Assembly (NCBI RefSeq): GCF_030269925.1
Contig: NC_085129.1
Span: 14,003,501 to 14,067,500, forward strand
From: Bombyx mori
Taxonomy: Eukaryota > Arthropoda > Insecta > Lepidoptera > Bombycidae
Reading direction: 5' to 3'
Length of the DNA: 64,000 bases
The translations under genes were made by a program, and so were the position numbers. Below the pieces are notes generated by a model, which searched no databases, was not told the DNA's origin, and worked only from the letters and a program-made list of their open reading frames with translations. Shown one piece after another: positions 28,941 to 40,129 of the stretch. How positions within the stretch are numbered: the first letter of the stretch is position 1; each line of letters starts with the position of its first letter.

Positions 28941-29330
28941 AGTACATACTATAACACGAATTTGCCTTTTATCGGATATGACAATACATCGCCTATTCGT
29001 TGCCAATAAAGCCCACAAACCAAAAACCAATTCTGTTCAATGTTACATTCGATCACCCGTAGTTAGTCTAAACTTATATAAATAACGATTAAAAAAACCT
29101 ATATGAAACATTAAACTGGCAGTCTTCCAGTTTCGTCGAATTCAATGCGTTCATCGCTTGTTAGTTACAATCACATAAACATTTAAAAAAATTGTGATTT
29201 ACAACTGAAATACGTTCCAAGTATATAAAATATGTATATCTACACTAAGAAGATTGTTTTGCTCATGAATCGCCTGGTTCGTAGACGCGCAGAGTAGCTT
29301 ACGGCTTTTCTAGGTATAAGCTATAGTAAT
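28941..29330. other. Unassigned sequence
   Basis: No gene or recognised repeat. Confidence 0.4.
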
Positions 29331-29503
29331 CTACTAAGTTTCTTGCTGGATCTTCTCAGTGAGTCGCGATCCCGTGGTAGATTCTGTGAAGCATTCCTCT
29401 TGCTAGAGCTAGTGTTAGCAACGTCGCCAGGTTTGAACCCCGTGAGCTCAGCTACTTGTTAGGCTTACGCTGAAATGGCCTCTCTCAAGCTTAGGTAGGA
29501 AAA
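29331..29503 (+). mobile_element. BMC1-like LINE, 3' end
   Basis: 3' UTR only, with the AAGTTTCTTGCTGGATCTTCTC region and the GTGAGCTCA segment. The pseudoknot stems and the terminal hairpin are decayed. Confidence 0.8.
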
Positions 29504-29535
29504 GTGGTGCCAGCAGACTAGAATACCATCAACCC

Positions 29536-29835
29536 ATGCTTTCCCGTGGCTATCGTAGAAAGCGATTAGGGGATTGTGAAAAAGTACTTATCCTCTGTAA
29601 CTTATTCACTATTATACAGGTCGGCCTGTCCGAAACTTCCACCAGTCGTAACGGTCCCCGTTCCACCGGGTCTAGAAAGATAGGGATGAGTATGCGAATG
29701 ATATATGAGAGTGGCTGGGTCACGTTGGATGCCGGTGGCATTGATCGGCCGCACTGGAGTTCCGTTGGAGAGACTTATGTTCAGCAATGGACAGGCTGAG
29801 ATGATGATGATGATGATGATGATGGTGATGATGTG
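29536..29835 (+). mobile_element. RTE-like LINE 3' end with ATG-repeat tail
   Basis: The frame ending at 29799 encodes SVGETYVQQWTG before the stop, a C-terminal motif of RTE-type LINEs. An ATG/GATGAT run follows directly (29798-29835), the usual kind of RTE tail. It belongs to another subfamily than 7258-7503. Only about 60 codons can be placed, and the 5' limit lies near 29600. Confidence 0.7.
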
Positions 29836-30188
29836 CACGTGTATTTCGCGCGTACAATTGTGCACGTTAATATATCTTGAGCAACTGGTCGCTTCGTGTT
29901 GAAGTGTAGGTGGAAGAGTAGTGGTAGCAGCACAAAAGCCCACACGCAGATACAAGTTTCTCTAACAAACACGGTAATAGAATATCGTTTGTAATTAGTA
30001 ATCGATACGAACGAAGTTAAAGATTGTGTTTCTTATTATTTTATTGCTTCGAGCGAGTAATTCGATTACGGATTACGGAGAGAAACATTTTTTTTACTTT
30101 TTTCCTTTTTAAAAAAAATTCCCGATACGAACTCAATCTTAATAATGTCACATTAGACAAAAATAAAGTGTCATCCGATATTTGATAA
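29836..30188. other. Unassigned sequence
   Basis: No gene or recognised repeat. Confidence 0.4.
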
Positions 30189-30699
30189 TCTATATATTAA
30201 TACGTGAAGCAAAAACTTTCTATCCCTTTTTACGAAAATTGCGCGGACGGAGGAGTATGAAATTTTCCACACTTATAGAAAATATAGAGAAGAAGTGCTC
30301 ATGCCAATATTTTTTTAAAATAATGCATAAAAGATACATTAAACCAATAAGGAAAACATTACACACACTACATACCATATATTTGACGCACACACGCATG
30401 CATACTATTTATTGTCAAACCTTTGTTCTTGACGTCTGTTGTCAAATTGAGAATAGATTAAATATTTTTTATAGTGTAGTCTTGGCGAAATTTTTGATTA
30501 TCTAATATATAAAATTCTCGTGTCACAGTTTTCGTTGCCATACTCCTCCGAAACGGCTTGACCGATTTTGATGAAATTTTTTGTGCTTATCCGGTATCTA
30601 TGAGAATCGGCCAACATCTATTTTTCATCCCCCTAAATGTTAGGGGTAGTCCACCCCTAAATTTTTTTTTTAATTTTTTAGACAAAATTTTTTATTTCT

Positions 30700-31160
30700 A
30701 TTTTTCTATGATACAACATAAAAAAATACATACAACCCTAAATTTTCACCCCTCTACGATCAACCCTTATTTTTTATTTGCTAATTAAAAACTTTTAAAT
30801 TTTTTGCGAGAATTTTGTTTTTATTTTGTCATGACGTAGAATAAAAAAATTCATATTACTCTGAAATTTTCACCCCTCTACGATCAACCCCTATTTTTTA
30901 TTTGTTAATTATAAACTTTAATTTTTTTGGCAAGATTTTCATTTTTATTTTTATTTTGTCATGAATTAAAATAAAAAATTGGATGTTACTCTCAATTTTT
31001 CATCCCTCTATGATCAACCCCTATTTTTTATTTGTTAATTATAAACTTTAATTTTTTTGGCAAGTTTTTTATTTTGTTTTGTCATGACTTAAAATAAAAA
31101 AATCGCATTACTCTCAATTTTCACTCTTATACGATCAACCCCTATTTTTCTATCCCGATT
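30700..31160. repeat. Tandem repeat, about 125 bp, four copies
   Basis: The landmark ACGATCAACCC (TGATCAACCC in one copy) recurs in segments starting at about 30747, 30871, 31001 and 31122. The units also share TTTTTTATTTGTTAATTA and TTTTGTCATGA. It lies within the inner Helitron. Confidence 0.88.
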
Positions 31161-31430
31161 AATATTTTTTTTATTCTATGCACAGATCCGCAATAAGGTT
31201 GCAAGATGGCAATCAAATATTATAATTGTAGTACGACAAATTCTTATTCAGAGTTTATAATTTCAAGTTCCTTTAATTATGATTTTTTTTAAATTGAATT
31301 TGATCTCCCGCCCTCGCCGGTTGACTAATGATCAACTATCAATCGATCAGCTATCCCCGTCTAATGCCACCACTCATCCAGCAAACATCACGTAGTAGGG
31401 ATGAGGACAAAGCCGGTCTCCTGTCTTACT

Positions 31431-31834
31431 TTTTTTTTTATGGGATTTTATGACCTGGTAACTGAGACCTTTAAGTCATGTCTTATTTTAATTTATATTC
31501 ATATTTTTATGAAAAATGATATTATGAAGTGAAATGATATGAAGATGATTAATTTGAGACATTAATCAACTAGGATGAAATTAAATGAAATGAAATGAGA
31601 TGAAATATAATCTCAGAAAATTGTGGTCATTTACTTTTTTTGAGTGGACTTTTTGGAGGATCCCGAGAAGTTACGTCCAGCGGCTTTGTTTCATTTTCCC
31701 ACATTTGTGCACTTTCACAGATATTAAACAGTTAATAAACCACCATTATTACACATTTAAACCCGAAGAAACACTAAATATACAAAATAAAACACATCAC
31801 ACAACTTCACTCCTCGCGTTCCCGCCAAAAAGTC
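31431..31834 (-). mobile_element. Unidentified retroposon with 11-bp target duplication
   Basis: The 404-bp insert has CCTGTCTTACT at both edges (31420-31430 and 31835-31845). On the minus strand it ends in a poly-A tail (complement of 31431-31439), so it moved by reverse transcription. No domain is seen. Its start (GACTTTTTGGCGGGAACGCG) could be a LINE 5' UTR, its end (ATAAAATCCCATAAAA) a LINE 3' end, so an internally deleted LINE is possible. Confidence 0.8.
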
Positions 31835-32260
31835 CCTGTCTTACTTACTCACTATACATCATAGATTATACACTTAATATTATTATATTTGAGAGCTATA
31901 CAATACTATACATTATTCAGCTATGTTTTTTTGGTTTTATTTGTGTATCAATAGTATGTTCAGTAGGTCTGAGAATCGGCTACTATCTATTTTTCATACC
32001 TAAGTGAAAAGGGTGTCCGTCCACCCCAAACATTTATTTTTAATATTAATTTTTTGGATATTTTTTTTTGTTTATAATGAAGTATTATGTGGTTAAATGA
32101 GGTTTTTTTTTCTACAGTAGAATTTCCCTAGCAATCTTATTTAAGGCAACACAACGTTTGCCGGGTCAGCTAGTAGAAGTATAAAATACAATCATAATAG
32201 TGAACAAACTTACAATTCCAATTAATTATAGTCGAATTTCGACTACTGTGGGACCTCTAG

Positions 32261-32868
32261 TTTGTTATATAACACAATTGAGACTTCGACTGTGTTAAGG
32301 GTGCCGCAATAAATAAATAATTACTTTAATCAGCTCCTAATAGATCACCAGGCGTTAGTTGTTACAGGAGCCCTAACACAGCGGTGAATGCCGCTTCAGA
32401 CACGAGGTCGAAGCGTCAATTGTAATGCGTGTGACTGTCTTGCATTTCAAACCAGAGCACTGCTTCGTAACTGAAAGCAGCAAGATGTTGAATACCACCA
32501 TCTTAAAAGCTCGCAACAAGCTGACCAACTTCGCCTTATACCCTGTAATCTTACCCTATAAGCCGCGGGAGCTACAAAAGCCTTATCGTAAATTCGGCTC
32601 GGATATTAACTCACAAGAGATTAATAAATAAACCAAGGAAACAACATTATAAGGCTATCATAAAACCTATTAAAGGAAAAAAACGATAGAATTAAAAGGC
32701 CATTAAAAATTCTATAAATACGGGGTCGTCGCGCAAAACTGAAGACTCGGCCGTGAGCAATTACCATAATGTGGCCATAATCGGCTTAAACTGATACCGC
32801 TTTGATTAATAGTGGTCGTGTTACTGCGGTTAATGCAACGTCCAGCCTTTGCGCTGCGATGAATTAGC
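32261..32868. other. Old Bm1 relic and single-copy sequence
   Basis: 32335-32480 is a strongly diverged minus-strand Bm1 (CACCAGGCGTTAGTTGTTAC, AAACCAGAGCACTGCTTCG). The rest is single-copy, with a GC-richer part at 32720-32860. No gene. Confidence 0.45.
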
Positions 32869-33072
32869 TTTTTTTTATTATTGCCCTTGTAGGCAGACGA
32901 GCATACGGCCCACCTGATGGTGAGTGGTTACCATCGCCCATGGACTTCAGCAATACCAGGGGCAAAGCCAAGCCGCTACCTACCTCTTAATACTCTCCAC
33001 AAGCCTCTTTTGAAGAAGGACATGTCATAGCGCTCGGGAAACACCCTGGAGGGAAACTCATTCCAAAGCCAA
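32869..33072 (-). mobile_element. LINE 3' end (PRTIRLWNELP family)
   Basis: Minus-strand tail starting at the T-run 32870-32876, with GGCAGACGAGCATACGGCCC and CATGTCATAGCGCTCGGGAA. Confidence 0.8.
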
Positions 33073-33075
33073 AGC

Positions 33076-34041
33076 TTCGACGGACTGTAGCGAGAATTCA
33101 TTTACCGTTCTTGTGGTTAAGAATTGCGCGACGCTTTTGAGACGAACAGATCAATCAGAGCCGATACAGATTACAACGTACAAACGCCAACCCCAACTTG
33201 GGTCAATTGTATTTTGGGCGAATCGATAAAGAGAAGAAGATCTTTCACCGAACGCCACGAATTGTTCGATAGACCGACGTTCCGATGCCTATTGTTCGGG
33301 ACTTGTGTATAAATGCAAAATTGTATCTTGAAAATATCGTTAGCGTCTTTGAAATATATGTCGGAAACGGTCATTAGTTTGGTAGCTAAACGAAACGCAG
33401 CACGATTCCCGAGAGATGGCAGCACGATTGCGGTATCGTCGGAACTCGGCTAACTTCGTGCTACGACAGAGCCTAGCCGATAGAGGCGCGTAGACGCCAC
33501 CACACTTACCAACCAGCCTTCTTGAAGAGCGGTGTCTCCGTCCTAAGAACTGTCATTCATTTCCGTTTGCTAATGTCAAGAGAAGATTTCTAAATTGTTC
33601 TAAGATAACAAACGTGATTGGTGTACTCAATATTTCTCTTAGCTCGATCATTCTATTCGCCCCTACGATGGTGTTAATAATTGTGGCTTCTCCGACATAT
33701 ATATCAAATATCTTCTGTTTTGAAATAGCTAACGCGACAATATATTTAGTTGCATGTCCCAACCCTCGTACCAGAATTATTGGGGCCAATAACTCTGGAT
33801 TAGACAGCACTAAATCCTAAGGTCGAACGTGCTTAATAACTTAATTAATTATTACTTACTTAATTATTACACACATCCAGTGAGTCCGTTATAAGCGCGT
33901 GAAATTAAAACAAGGGACAAACAAAGGTTGGTTGCTCGACCGAAATAGACGTAATCCTAAATTGATCGAAACAAAGTTATTTAAGCTGTGTTTAGGAACA
34001 TTACATTATTTTTTTATTTCTTCGGTATGTTTATTTTTTTT
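33076..34041. other. Single-copy sequence with two unassigned open frames
   Basis: Minus-strand open frames at 33171-33425 (84 codons) and 33553-33810 (85 codons) lie about 130 bases apart in GC-richer sequence. The second reads MLSNPELLAPIILVRG onward. I do not recognise either, and no splice or start context settles whether they are exons or old transposon coding remains. Confidence 0.3.
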
Positions 34042-34143
34042 TCTTTTTTTTTATATTGCTCTTGTAGACAGACGAGCATACGGTGAGTGGTTACCGTCGC
34101 CCATGGACTTCAGCAATGCCAGGAGCAGAGCCAAGCCGCTGCC
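34042..34143 (-). mobile_element. LINE tail fragment
   Basis: Minus-strand PRTIRLWNELP-family tail with a small internal deletion (CGAGCATACGGTGAGTGG). Confidence 0.7.
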
Positions 34144-34268
34144 ATTTTTGTGGGGACCTTTTGTTATGTGCTTAACAGAAGTATGGTCATGAAATGAACG
34201 TCCCCTTAAAGACATACGATCGAATGACTCATATACAAGTATACTGGAATGCTTGACTGTTTCCCGGC

Positions 34269-34423
34269 AGAAATAGTGGTAACTATATAAGTATAACATG
34301 CAGGAAGGATTGGAGGAACACAGTCCTTACAAAAGCGCTCCGTAAAGTTCACGACCCTTAGCACTGAGGAACACGACGCACGGAGGAAGAGAATATAACA
34401 TGCATATAGTTACCACTATTTCT
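34269..34423. repeat. 20-bp perfect inverted repeats around a dispersed segment
   Basis: AGAAATAGTGGTAACTATAT (34269-34288) and its exact reverse complement (34404-34423) bracket 115 bases. The enclosed segment (about 34298-34393) matches 39642-39743 in inverse orientation. Inside the arms TATAACATGCA also occurs as a direct repeat. Confidence 0.85.
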
Positions 34424-34517
34424 ATTATAAGTTTCACTAGTACGACATTTGTTACTACCATAAAGAAATAGGTTCTGGAACATTTGATAATCCGTTGTTG
34501 TATCTCAAATGGGACAG

Positions 34518-34768
34518 CTGGTGGTAGAACCTCTTGTGAGTCCGTGCGGGTAGGTACCACCACCCCGCCTACTTTTGCCGTCGTGAAGCAGTAATGCGTT
34601 ACGGTTTGAAAGGTGAGGCAGCCGTTGTAACTATACTTGAGACCTTAGAACTTATACCTCAAGGTGGGTGGCGCATTTATGTTGTAGATGTCTATGGGCT
34701 CCAGTAACCACTTAACACCAGGTGGGCTGTGACCTCGTCCACCCATCTAAGAAATAAAATAAAAAGTT
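34518..34768 (+). mobile_element. Bm1 SINE, headless
   Basis: Plus-strand body from CTGGTGGTAGAACC to the A-rich end near 34768. Confidence 0.92.
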
Positions 34769-35312
34769 GGATTACGTGGTGGTATTGGCGAGATTCAGTA
34801 ACCGTCTGATAAGACTTTGACTTTTCTAATCTAAGTATGTTAAAAAAGAATGACGTACATACAATTACTTCAATTTCTCGTTTCCTAATTCTGGATTACA
34901 TAAGAGAGCACCATGTTTACCGCCAACCTCTAGACAGCATACCTCAATTAGTGCGAAGGTAATGCTCTTCACGAACGCGCGTTCCGAACCAAATCGTATA
35001 ATGCTTAACAGCAAAACAGACGTAATAGAAAATAAGCATTTAATGTTACTCAGGTACTTAGTCACGTGATTTCTTATCAATAAAAACATTTCGACTGGAC
35101 GTCTCAACTGCAATTGATGATAGTCACTTAACTTTCATATTTATTTGAATTAGACTAAAGACTTGTATAAACCGGGCCTTAATGGCGTATTTAATCTCGT
35201 CGTGGGGACAGGTCAGCGGATGGCTAATGGAATTATATTAGAGCTGAGATTGCGTTCTCTTAAAGCCTGTCTAAAGTGTATAGCACGGAAAAATATTAAA
35301 TATATAAACTCA
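34769..35312. other. Unassigned sequence
   Basis: No gene or recognised repeat. Confidence 0.4.
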
Positions 35313-35602
35313 CTAGCTGAACCGGCAGACTTCGTAGTGCCTCAATCGATAAATAAAAGACCTAAACTTTTATATAAAATAAACTTAAAACAATCAAAAG
35401 GAATCCGTCCGACGGGAGACACATCAAAGGAAAAATAACATTGTTATTTTTATTTAATTTCGAGTATTTTCATATTTATCTACCTTTTAAACCTTCTTTG
35501 GACTTCCACAAATAATTCAAGTTCAAAATTAGCCAAATCGGTCCAGCCGTTCTCGAGTTTTAGCGAGACTAACGAACAGCAATTCATTTTTATATATATA
35601 GA
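35313..35602 (-). mobile_element. Non-autonomous Helitron-like element
   Basis: Colinear with 7966-8260. CTAG is at 35313-35316 after an A. The other end is GA at 35601-35602, here followed by C instead of the expected T. Confidence 0.65.
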
Positions 35603-36471
35603 CTACTGTATCAGTTACCAGTTGTTCTGACCTTGGAATTAGTCTGCTGGGCAGAGCCTGCATGGGACGTCTGCGCTTGCTGGAATGCGATGAAGCTAAA
35701 GAAGATAAAGCGGAATACCGGGAACATATAAGTACACCGCTTCCAATGTCGTCGTTAGCTTCAAGGGATTCGAGAGACCTCCCACAGGATCCGGGGTGAC
35801 GAAAATGAACATTTCCACGACTAAAGAGACATCACCTCGTTGGGTTTTGATGAACTATCCACCGATCAAAACTCAAAGCCTTTTTATTATGCTCATCAGA
35901 TAAAATCCGTATATACAATGTGTACATAAATGGTGGTCTAAAAGTTTTACTACGCATATGTGAGTTAGTGAACCACTTGTTATTAAGTGTATATGGAAAC
36001 CTGCAGACATGACAACATCATGAGCGTTGTCACCTACCTTGAAACAGGAATCGAAAGCGTCAATGTATGTCTGTGCCGCTCTTCACACTGGAATGCATAC
36101 CTGCTACGCGGAAGGAAGTTAGTTACCTTCCCATGCCTTGAATATTCAGATTTATCTTAAAGTGAAATTACATATTTCACTCATATAAATAAAAGTGCTC
36201 CTTTTACGTCAAGGCTCGAAAAAAAAATGTCGAGAGAATTAAGATAAATTACAAAATAAATTACGTAACACGGATTATAATATCTTTTGCTTCGGAAATA
36301 ACGTGTACTAAATTTATCTGCTACCCGGTAATTAATCATCGGATTTTATTCTCGAAATGTGAACAACAAAAACAAAAAAAAACCTAATGAATAATCGAAA
36401 TATATTACTTACATTTTTAGAGGAAATCTGTTGAAATTTTGAAAGTAATTAAATAAAGAAACGAATATAAA
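35603..36471. other. Unassigned sequence
   Basis: 35930-36110 may be a very old minus-strand Bm1 (TATTAAGTGTATATGGAAACC). No gene. Confidence 0.35.
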
Positions 36472-36588
36472 ACATTTTTATTGCCCATGTAGGCAGACGA
36501 GCATACGGCCCACCTGATGGTGAGTGATTGCCGTCGCCCATAAACCTAAGAAATGCCAGGGGCAGAGTCAAGCCGCTGCCTACCGTTA
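36472..36588 (-). mobile_element. LINE tail fragment
   Basis: Minus-strand PRTIRLWNELP-family tail (GTAGGCAGACGAGCATACGG, AATGCCAGGGGCAGAGTC). Confidence 0.78.
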
Positions 36589-37214
36589 TTATTAGTGATT
36601 AACCGTAATAATCACACAAACGACCTCGGATATAGTCCCGCGATTTTAAAAATGATATCCTTTTGTAAATCAACCAAAGGTCCGCGTTATAGTCGACCTC
36701 TTACAGTCACTATTGAGCTATCGATATTCAATTTGAACTAGTCGAAAAATAAAAGGAATTAAATAGTTAAGACGGAGCAAAGTATGAGAATTATTACGAT
36801 GAGCAAATGAATTCATTTAGTTAATTGGACTCGTTCAGAGACGTTCATTTCATTCGGCGCTCTTAAATTAAACAATCAATTTTACTATGGAAATGCTTTT
36901 TTTAAATCTTCTTCATATTCAATATATTTATTTTGACGGTTTGTGAAAATGCAGAAAATAAGATGGCAGATTTTCTTTCTGCTTACTTGACACTTGTCTT
37001 TATATTTTAGGTAATTCACACTATATCTTTATAAAATATAGCCTGTGTATTATTCTGATGTGTCAGCTATATTATTGCAAAGTTTCATCAAAATCCATTC
37101 AGTAGTTTTTGCGTGAAAGAGTAACAAACATTCATTAGTACATTTTTACAAAATTTAGCGTTTATAATATCAGTAGGATGTCTATAACGTTTATGGCACT
37201 ATGTCATTTATATT
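36589..37214. other. Single-copy sequence and a Helitron-like relic
   Basis: 37020-37145 resembles the interior of 40612-40829 (AAAATCCATTCAGTAGTTTT, a run of AACAAAC-type sequence) and is probably an old relative. The rest is unassigned. Confidence 0.4.
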
Positions 37215-37535
37215 TTGCGTATAGGTCAATGAACCCAAGGCATAGACCACCGTCCGGTACTAAGTGGTGCTCATAGACGTCGCAACGTTAAAGCCTGTAC
37301 CCACCTTGAGACGTGGGGCCAAAAGCTCGATAGCATAGTAATTATTGCGAGTTTGATTTTTATTACACGATGTTTTATTCCTTCATCGTGGAAATCATTC
37401 GTGAACACGAGTTAAATACGTATTTGATGCGAAAAATACTAGGATTTTGCCTGCGGGATTTTAAACACCGGTCGTATCCTTTGTTATGAGTACACTAGAA
37501 GCTTTTTCCTTTAGGCCACGACGACTTTGTAAACT
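37215..37535 (-). mobile_element. Old Bm1 SINE with head, middle deleted
   Basis: The left part is a decayed minus-strand Bm1 tail. 37350-37535 matches the tRNA-like head and 5' region (complement of GGCCTAAAGG at 37513-37522). The body between them is missing. Confidence 0.7.
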
Positions 37536-37738
37536 CAATCGGATAAATCGAAATAAATAATAGCTTAAAAAAACTAACAAAACGCGCTTTTATAGAAAAT
37601 CCAACTAAAAAATAGAAAATAAATTTTAATAAATTTAAATTTAAAATAGTGTAAGAAAAAATTATGTTATTGTAAAAAAAAGCGTATATTTTTCATTTTT
37701 TAGTTGAATTTCAATTTTTTCAATATATATATATTTTT

Positions 37739-37882
37739 AATATTGAATTGTCATCGGTCCTTAATAAGTATATTAAATTTCTAGTTAATCCGACGTTTTG
37801 AAGGGGGTCAAAATCATGTTCAATGATTCCGTTACACACTAACATACATACGTCTGAAGCTAATAAAAGCGTATTAAAAAAA
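37739..37882 (-). repeat. Dispersed repeat, second copy
   Basis: Reverse complement of 13598-13745 with few changes. Confidence 0.8.
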
Positions 37883-38442
37883 CAATTTTTTTCTTGTGTC
37901 AAAGAAATATCGAAAAACATTTTTAAACATTGATGTTAAATCGTGTAATTTATTCAAAGTCTAGATTTCCTTCTGCCCTGTCTCGCATTAATTAATAGAC
38001 GGGGTGGTTCTTTGATGTTACTCAAATGAATAGGTGCTTCCGCGATCGGTCACTATTTAAAAATACGGTATATTCTCTTTTAAATTATATTGGCGTTTCG
38101 TATTGATTTGTAATAGAGTTCACATTGGCAGGTACACGATCTGTTCGGAAGCGGCCTCTTATCGATTCGGCCATTGCGGTAAAAGCTATTTTTCTCCTAC
38201 CGACGCCAAAAGTTTGGTTTTCGTCCCGCTGTACAGGGAAGAAAGTGTAACCAACTTTTCTCCCTTGATGCATATTTTACTATTGTATGATAGGGGGTTC
38301 CACTTTTGCTAAAAGCTTAAAACAGTTGTCGCTATCTGATAGATAAGCTGAAGTATCCTGTCCTCAGTGGAAAATATATATAAATTTTCGAAGGGAACAC
38401 GTATCTAATATACGTTCATGACCAACTTTCACGATCGTGACA
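37883..38442. other. Unassigned sequence
   Basis: Overlapping open frames at 38085-38312 on both strands lack a recognisable domain. No gene called. Confidence 0.35.
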
Positions 38443-38698
38443 TTTTTTTTTATTTTTTTTATTGCTTAGTTGGGTGGACGAGCTCACAGCATACCTGGTG
38501 CTAAGTGGTTACTGGAGCCCATAGACATCTACAACACAAATGCGCCACCCATCTTAAGATATAAGTTCTAAGGTCTCAAGTATAGTCATAACGGCTACCC
38601 CACCCTTCAAACCGAAACGCATTACTGCTTCACGGCAGAAATAGGCGGGGCGGTGGTACCTGCCCGCGCGGACTCACAAGAGCTCCTACCACCAGTAA
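38443..38698 (-). mobile_element. Bm1 SINE, headless
   Basis: Minus-strand body from the ACTGGTGGTAGGAGC boundary to the T-run at 38443-38460. Confidence 0.92.
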
Positions 38699-38751
38699 TT
38701 ATACTTGTGTTATAATTATAATTGTGTTATACAGAATTACAATATATGTAC

Positions 38752-38944
38752 AGGTGGTAGAGCCTATTATAAGCCTGTGTGTGTAATTACTACTATCCCG
38801 CCCACTTCGGCCCCGAAGCAGCTAAGCGTTCTGGTTGAGGGTTGAGTCAGCGATCCGACAATACAATTGACTCTTTCACCTCATGTCTTACATACCTTCA
38901 AACATGAGCTCAAACTGTCGATCAAGACGGTATTCGCGTTGTAA
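38752..38944 (+). mobile_element. Old Bm1 relic
   Basis: Diverged plus-strand copy (GGTGGTAGAGCC, CGAAGCAGCTAAGCGTTCTG). Confidence 0.55.
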
Positions 38945-38946
38945 TG

Positions 38947-39145
38947 TTTTTTTATATTTTTTATTGCTTAGTTGGGTGGACGAGCTCACAGCCCGCCTGG
39001 TGCTAAGTGGTTACTGGGGCCCATAAACGTCTACAACGTCTACAACGTCAATACCGCCACCCACCTTGAGATATGGGTTCTAAGGTCTCAGTATAGTTAC
39101 AGCAGTTGCCCCACCCTTCAAACCCAAACGCATTACTGCTTCAAT
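38947..39145 (-). mobile_element. Bm1 SINE, truncated
   Basis: Minus-strand body with T-run at its left. CTACAACGT is duplicated within it (39031-39048). It stops at CATTACTGCTTCA. Confidence 0.9.
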
Positions 39146-39641
39146 GTCTATAGATACCGGTAACCTTAACATCTGATCGGTCATTACCTCGTTCGTCCAC
39201 AATAAAAAAAGGATACGAATGGATTGCGCTGGGCGGAAAGCGATGAAAGGGTTCTTTTAGGAAGTTCAATTGCTAAATACCACCATCCGACAACTCCAAC
39301 GTGTACGGTAAATAAAAATCCCATGCTCATTAAAATACTTCTTCATCAATGAATAACATGAAACACAAATATAAAAAAAAAAAAAAAAAACTGAACACTT
39401 CCACCGAGAATTTTCATTATGAAGGTAAAATGAGAAACGCGAGTCTTGCATTATTAGTGAGTGTGAAAAATCGCGGGAGGCTACGAATTAATGGCTCCAC
39501 ATTAAATTCACAGAAATTACTGGACGGAGCTCTAAATCAATCCGTGAACGAGGAGAGGGGGTTTTATATAATTTATCGAAGAACGTTATTTTGTTTTCAG
39601 TCGAAATTGAACTGGTCATTTTACGAACGTCTTTGGTGTAC
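39146..39641. other. Unassigned sequence
   Basis: A run of 18 A lies at 39373-39390. No gene is seen. Confidence 0.4.
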
Positions 39642-39743
39642 AGTCTCCTTCTCCTTGCGTCGTGTTCCTCAGTGTTGAGGGTCGTGACCTTTACGGAGCA
39701 CTATTTTTTGGGCTGTGTTCCTCCATTCCTTCCTGTCTACGCA
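39642..39743 (+). repeat. Dispersed segment shared with 34298-34393
   Basis: TGCGTCGTGTTCCTCAGTG and ACTTTACGGAG-type motifs match the other copy in reverse complement. A short open frame covers it, but I see no domain. Confidence 0.7.
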
Positions 39744-39880
39744 GTGGATAACGACATTGATGCTGCAGTCCAATGGCATCTTAATTTGATCAGACCAACG
39801 CATGGGACTACGCCGTCTAGGCCTCTTTCCTTCCACTTTGCCGGTGATGAATAGTCTTTCGAGATTGTCACCCTTTTAGA

Positions 39881-40129
39881 GTGTACAGTACCCGACGATA
39901 AATAATACCCATCGACCATTAGAAAGAGACGATCGGTTAATTTCGACTCCGTAGAGCGCTGTCTCTGTCGCAAGTTACCTATGTGACCTTTGTCGGTCAA
40001 ACACGGTAGTGTGCGGTGGTTATAGATAGCATTTTGTACGATAGGGATAACCCTCTACCGAAGCCAAAATTAACCGATCATTTCTTTCCAAAGGTCGATG
40101 TGCAATAATTATCGCTGGCTACTGTGTAT
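39881..40129. repeat. Long fold-back with arms of about 76 bp
   Basis: 39881-39956 and 40053-40129 are imperfect reverse complements over their whole length. The best blocks are GATCGGTTAATTT/AAATTAACCGATC, ATCGACC/GGTCGAT and CGATAA/TTATCG. The loop is 96 bases. It could be a fold-back transposon or a hairpin RNA template. Confidence 0.8.

Larger units (their letters stand above)
30501..32173 (+). mobile_element. Inner Helitron-like element
   Basis: It starts TCTAATATATAAAATTCTCG and ends CTAG at 32170-32173, with A before and T after, exactly at an A-T dinucleotide of the outer element. A GGCAA...TTGCC hairpin precedes the end. It holds a four-copy tandem array (30700-31160) and is itself interrupted by a retroposon at 31431-31834. 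A second copy of its right end lies at 42703-42903. Confidence 0.82.
30189..32260 (+). mobile_element. Outer Helitron-like element, split by a second Helitron
   Basis: It starts TCTATATATTAATACG after an A and ends CTAG at 32257-32260 before a T. The two halves (30189-30500 and 32174-32260) are colinear with the uninterrupted copy at 12214-12629. Near the end, AGTCGA and TCGACT form a hairpin around ATT, twelve bases before CTAG, as Helitrons have. There is no coding capacity. Confidence 0.8.

Noticed and set aside
29536..29799. Independent host ORF
   Set aside because: Its C-terminus (YVQQWTG and stop, then ATG repeats) is the end of an RTE-type LINE.
30700..31160. CRISPR-like array
   Set aside because: Repeats of about 125 bp with similar, not unique, intervening sequence inside a Helitron.
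33171..33810. Two-exon host gene on the minus strand
   Set aside because: Both frames are short and unrecognised, so chance open frames or old transposon remains are as likely.
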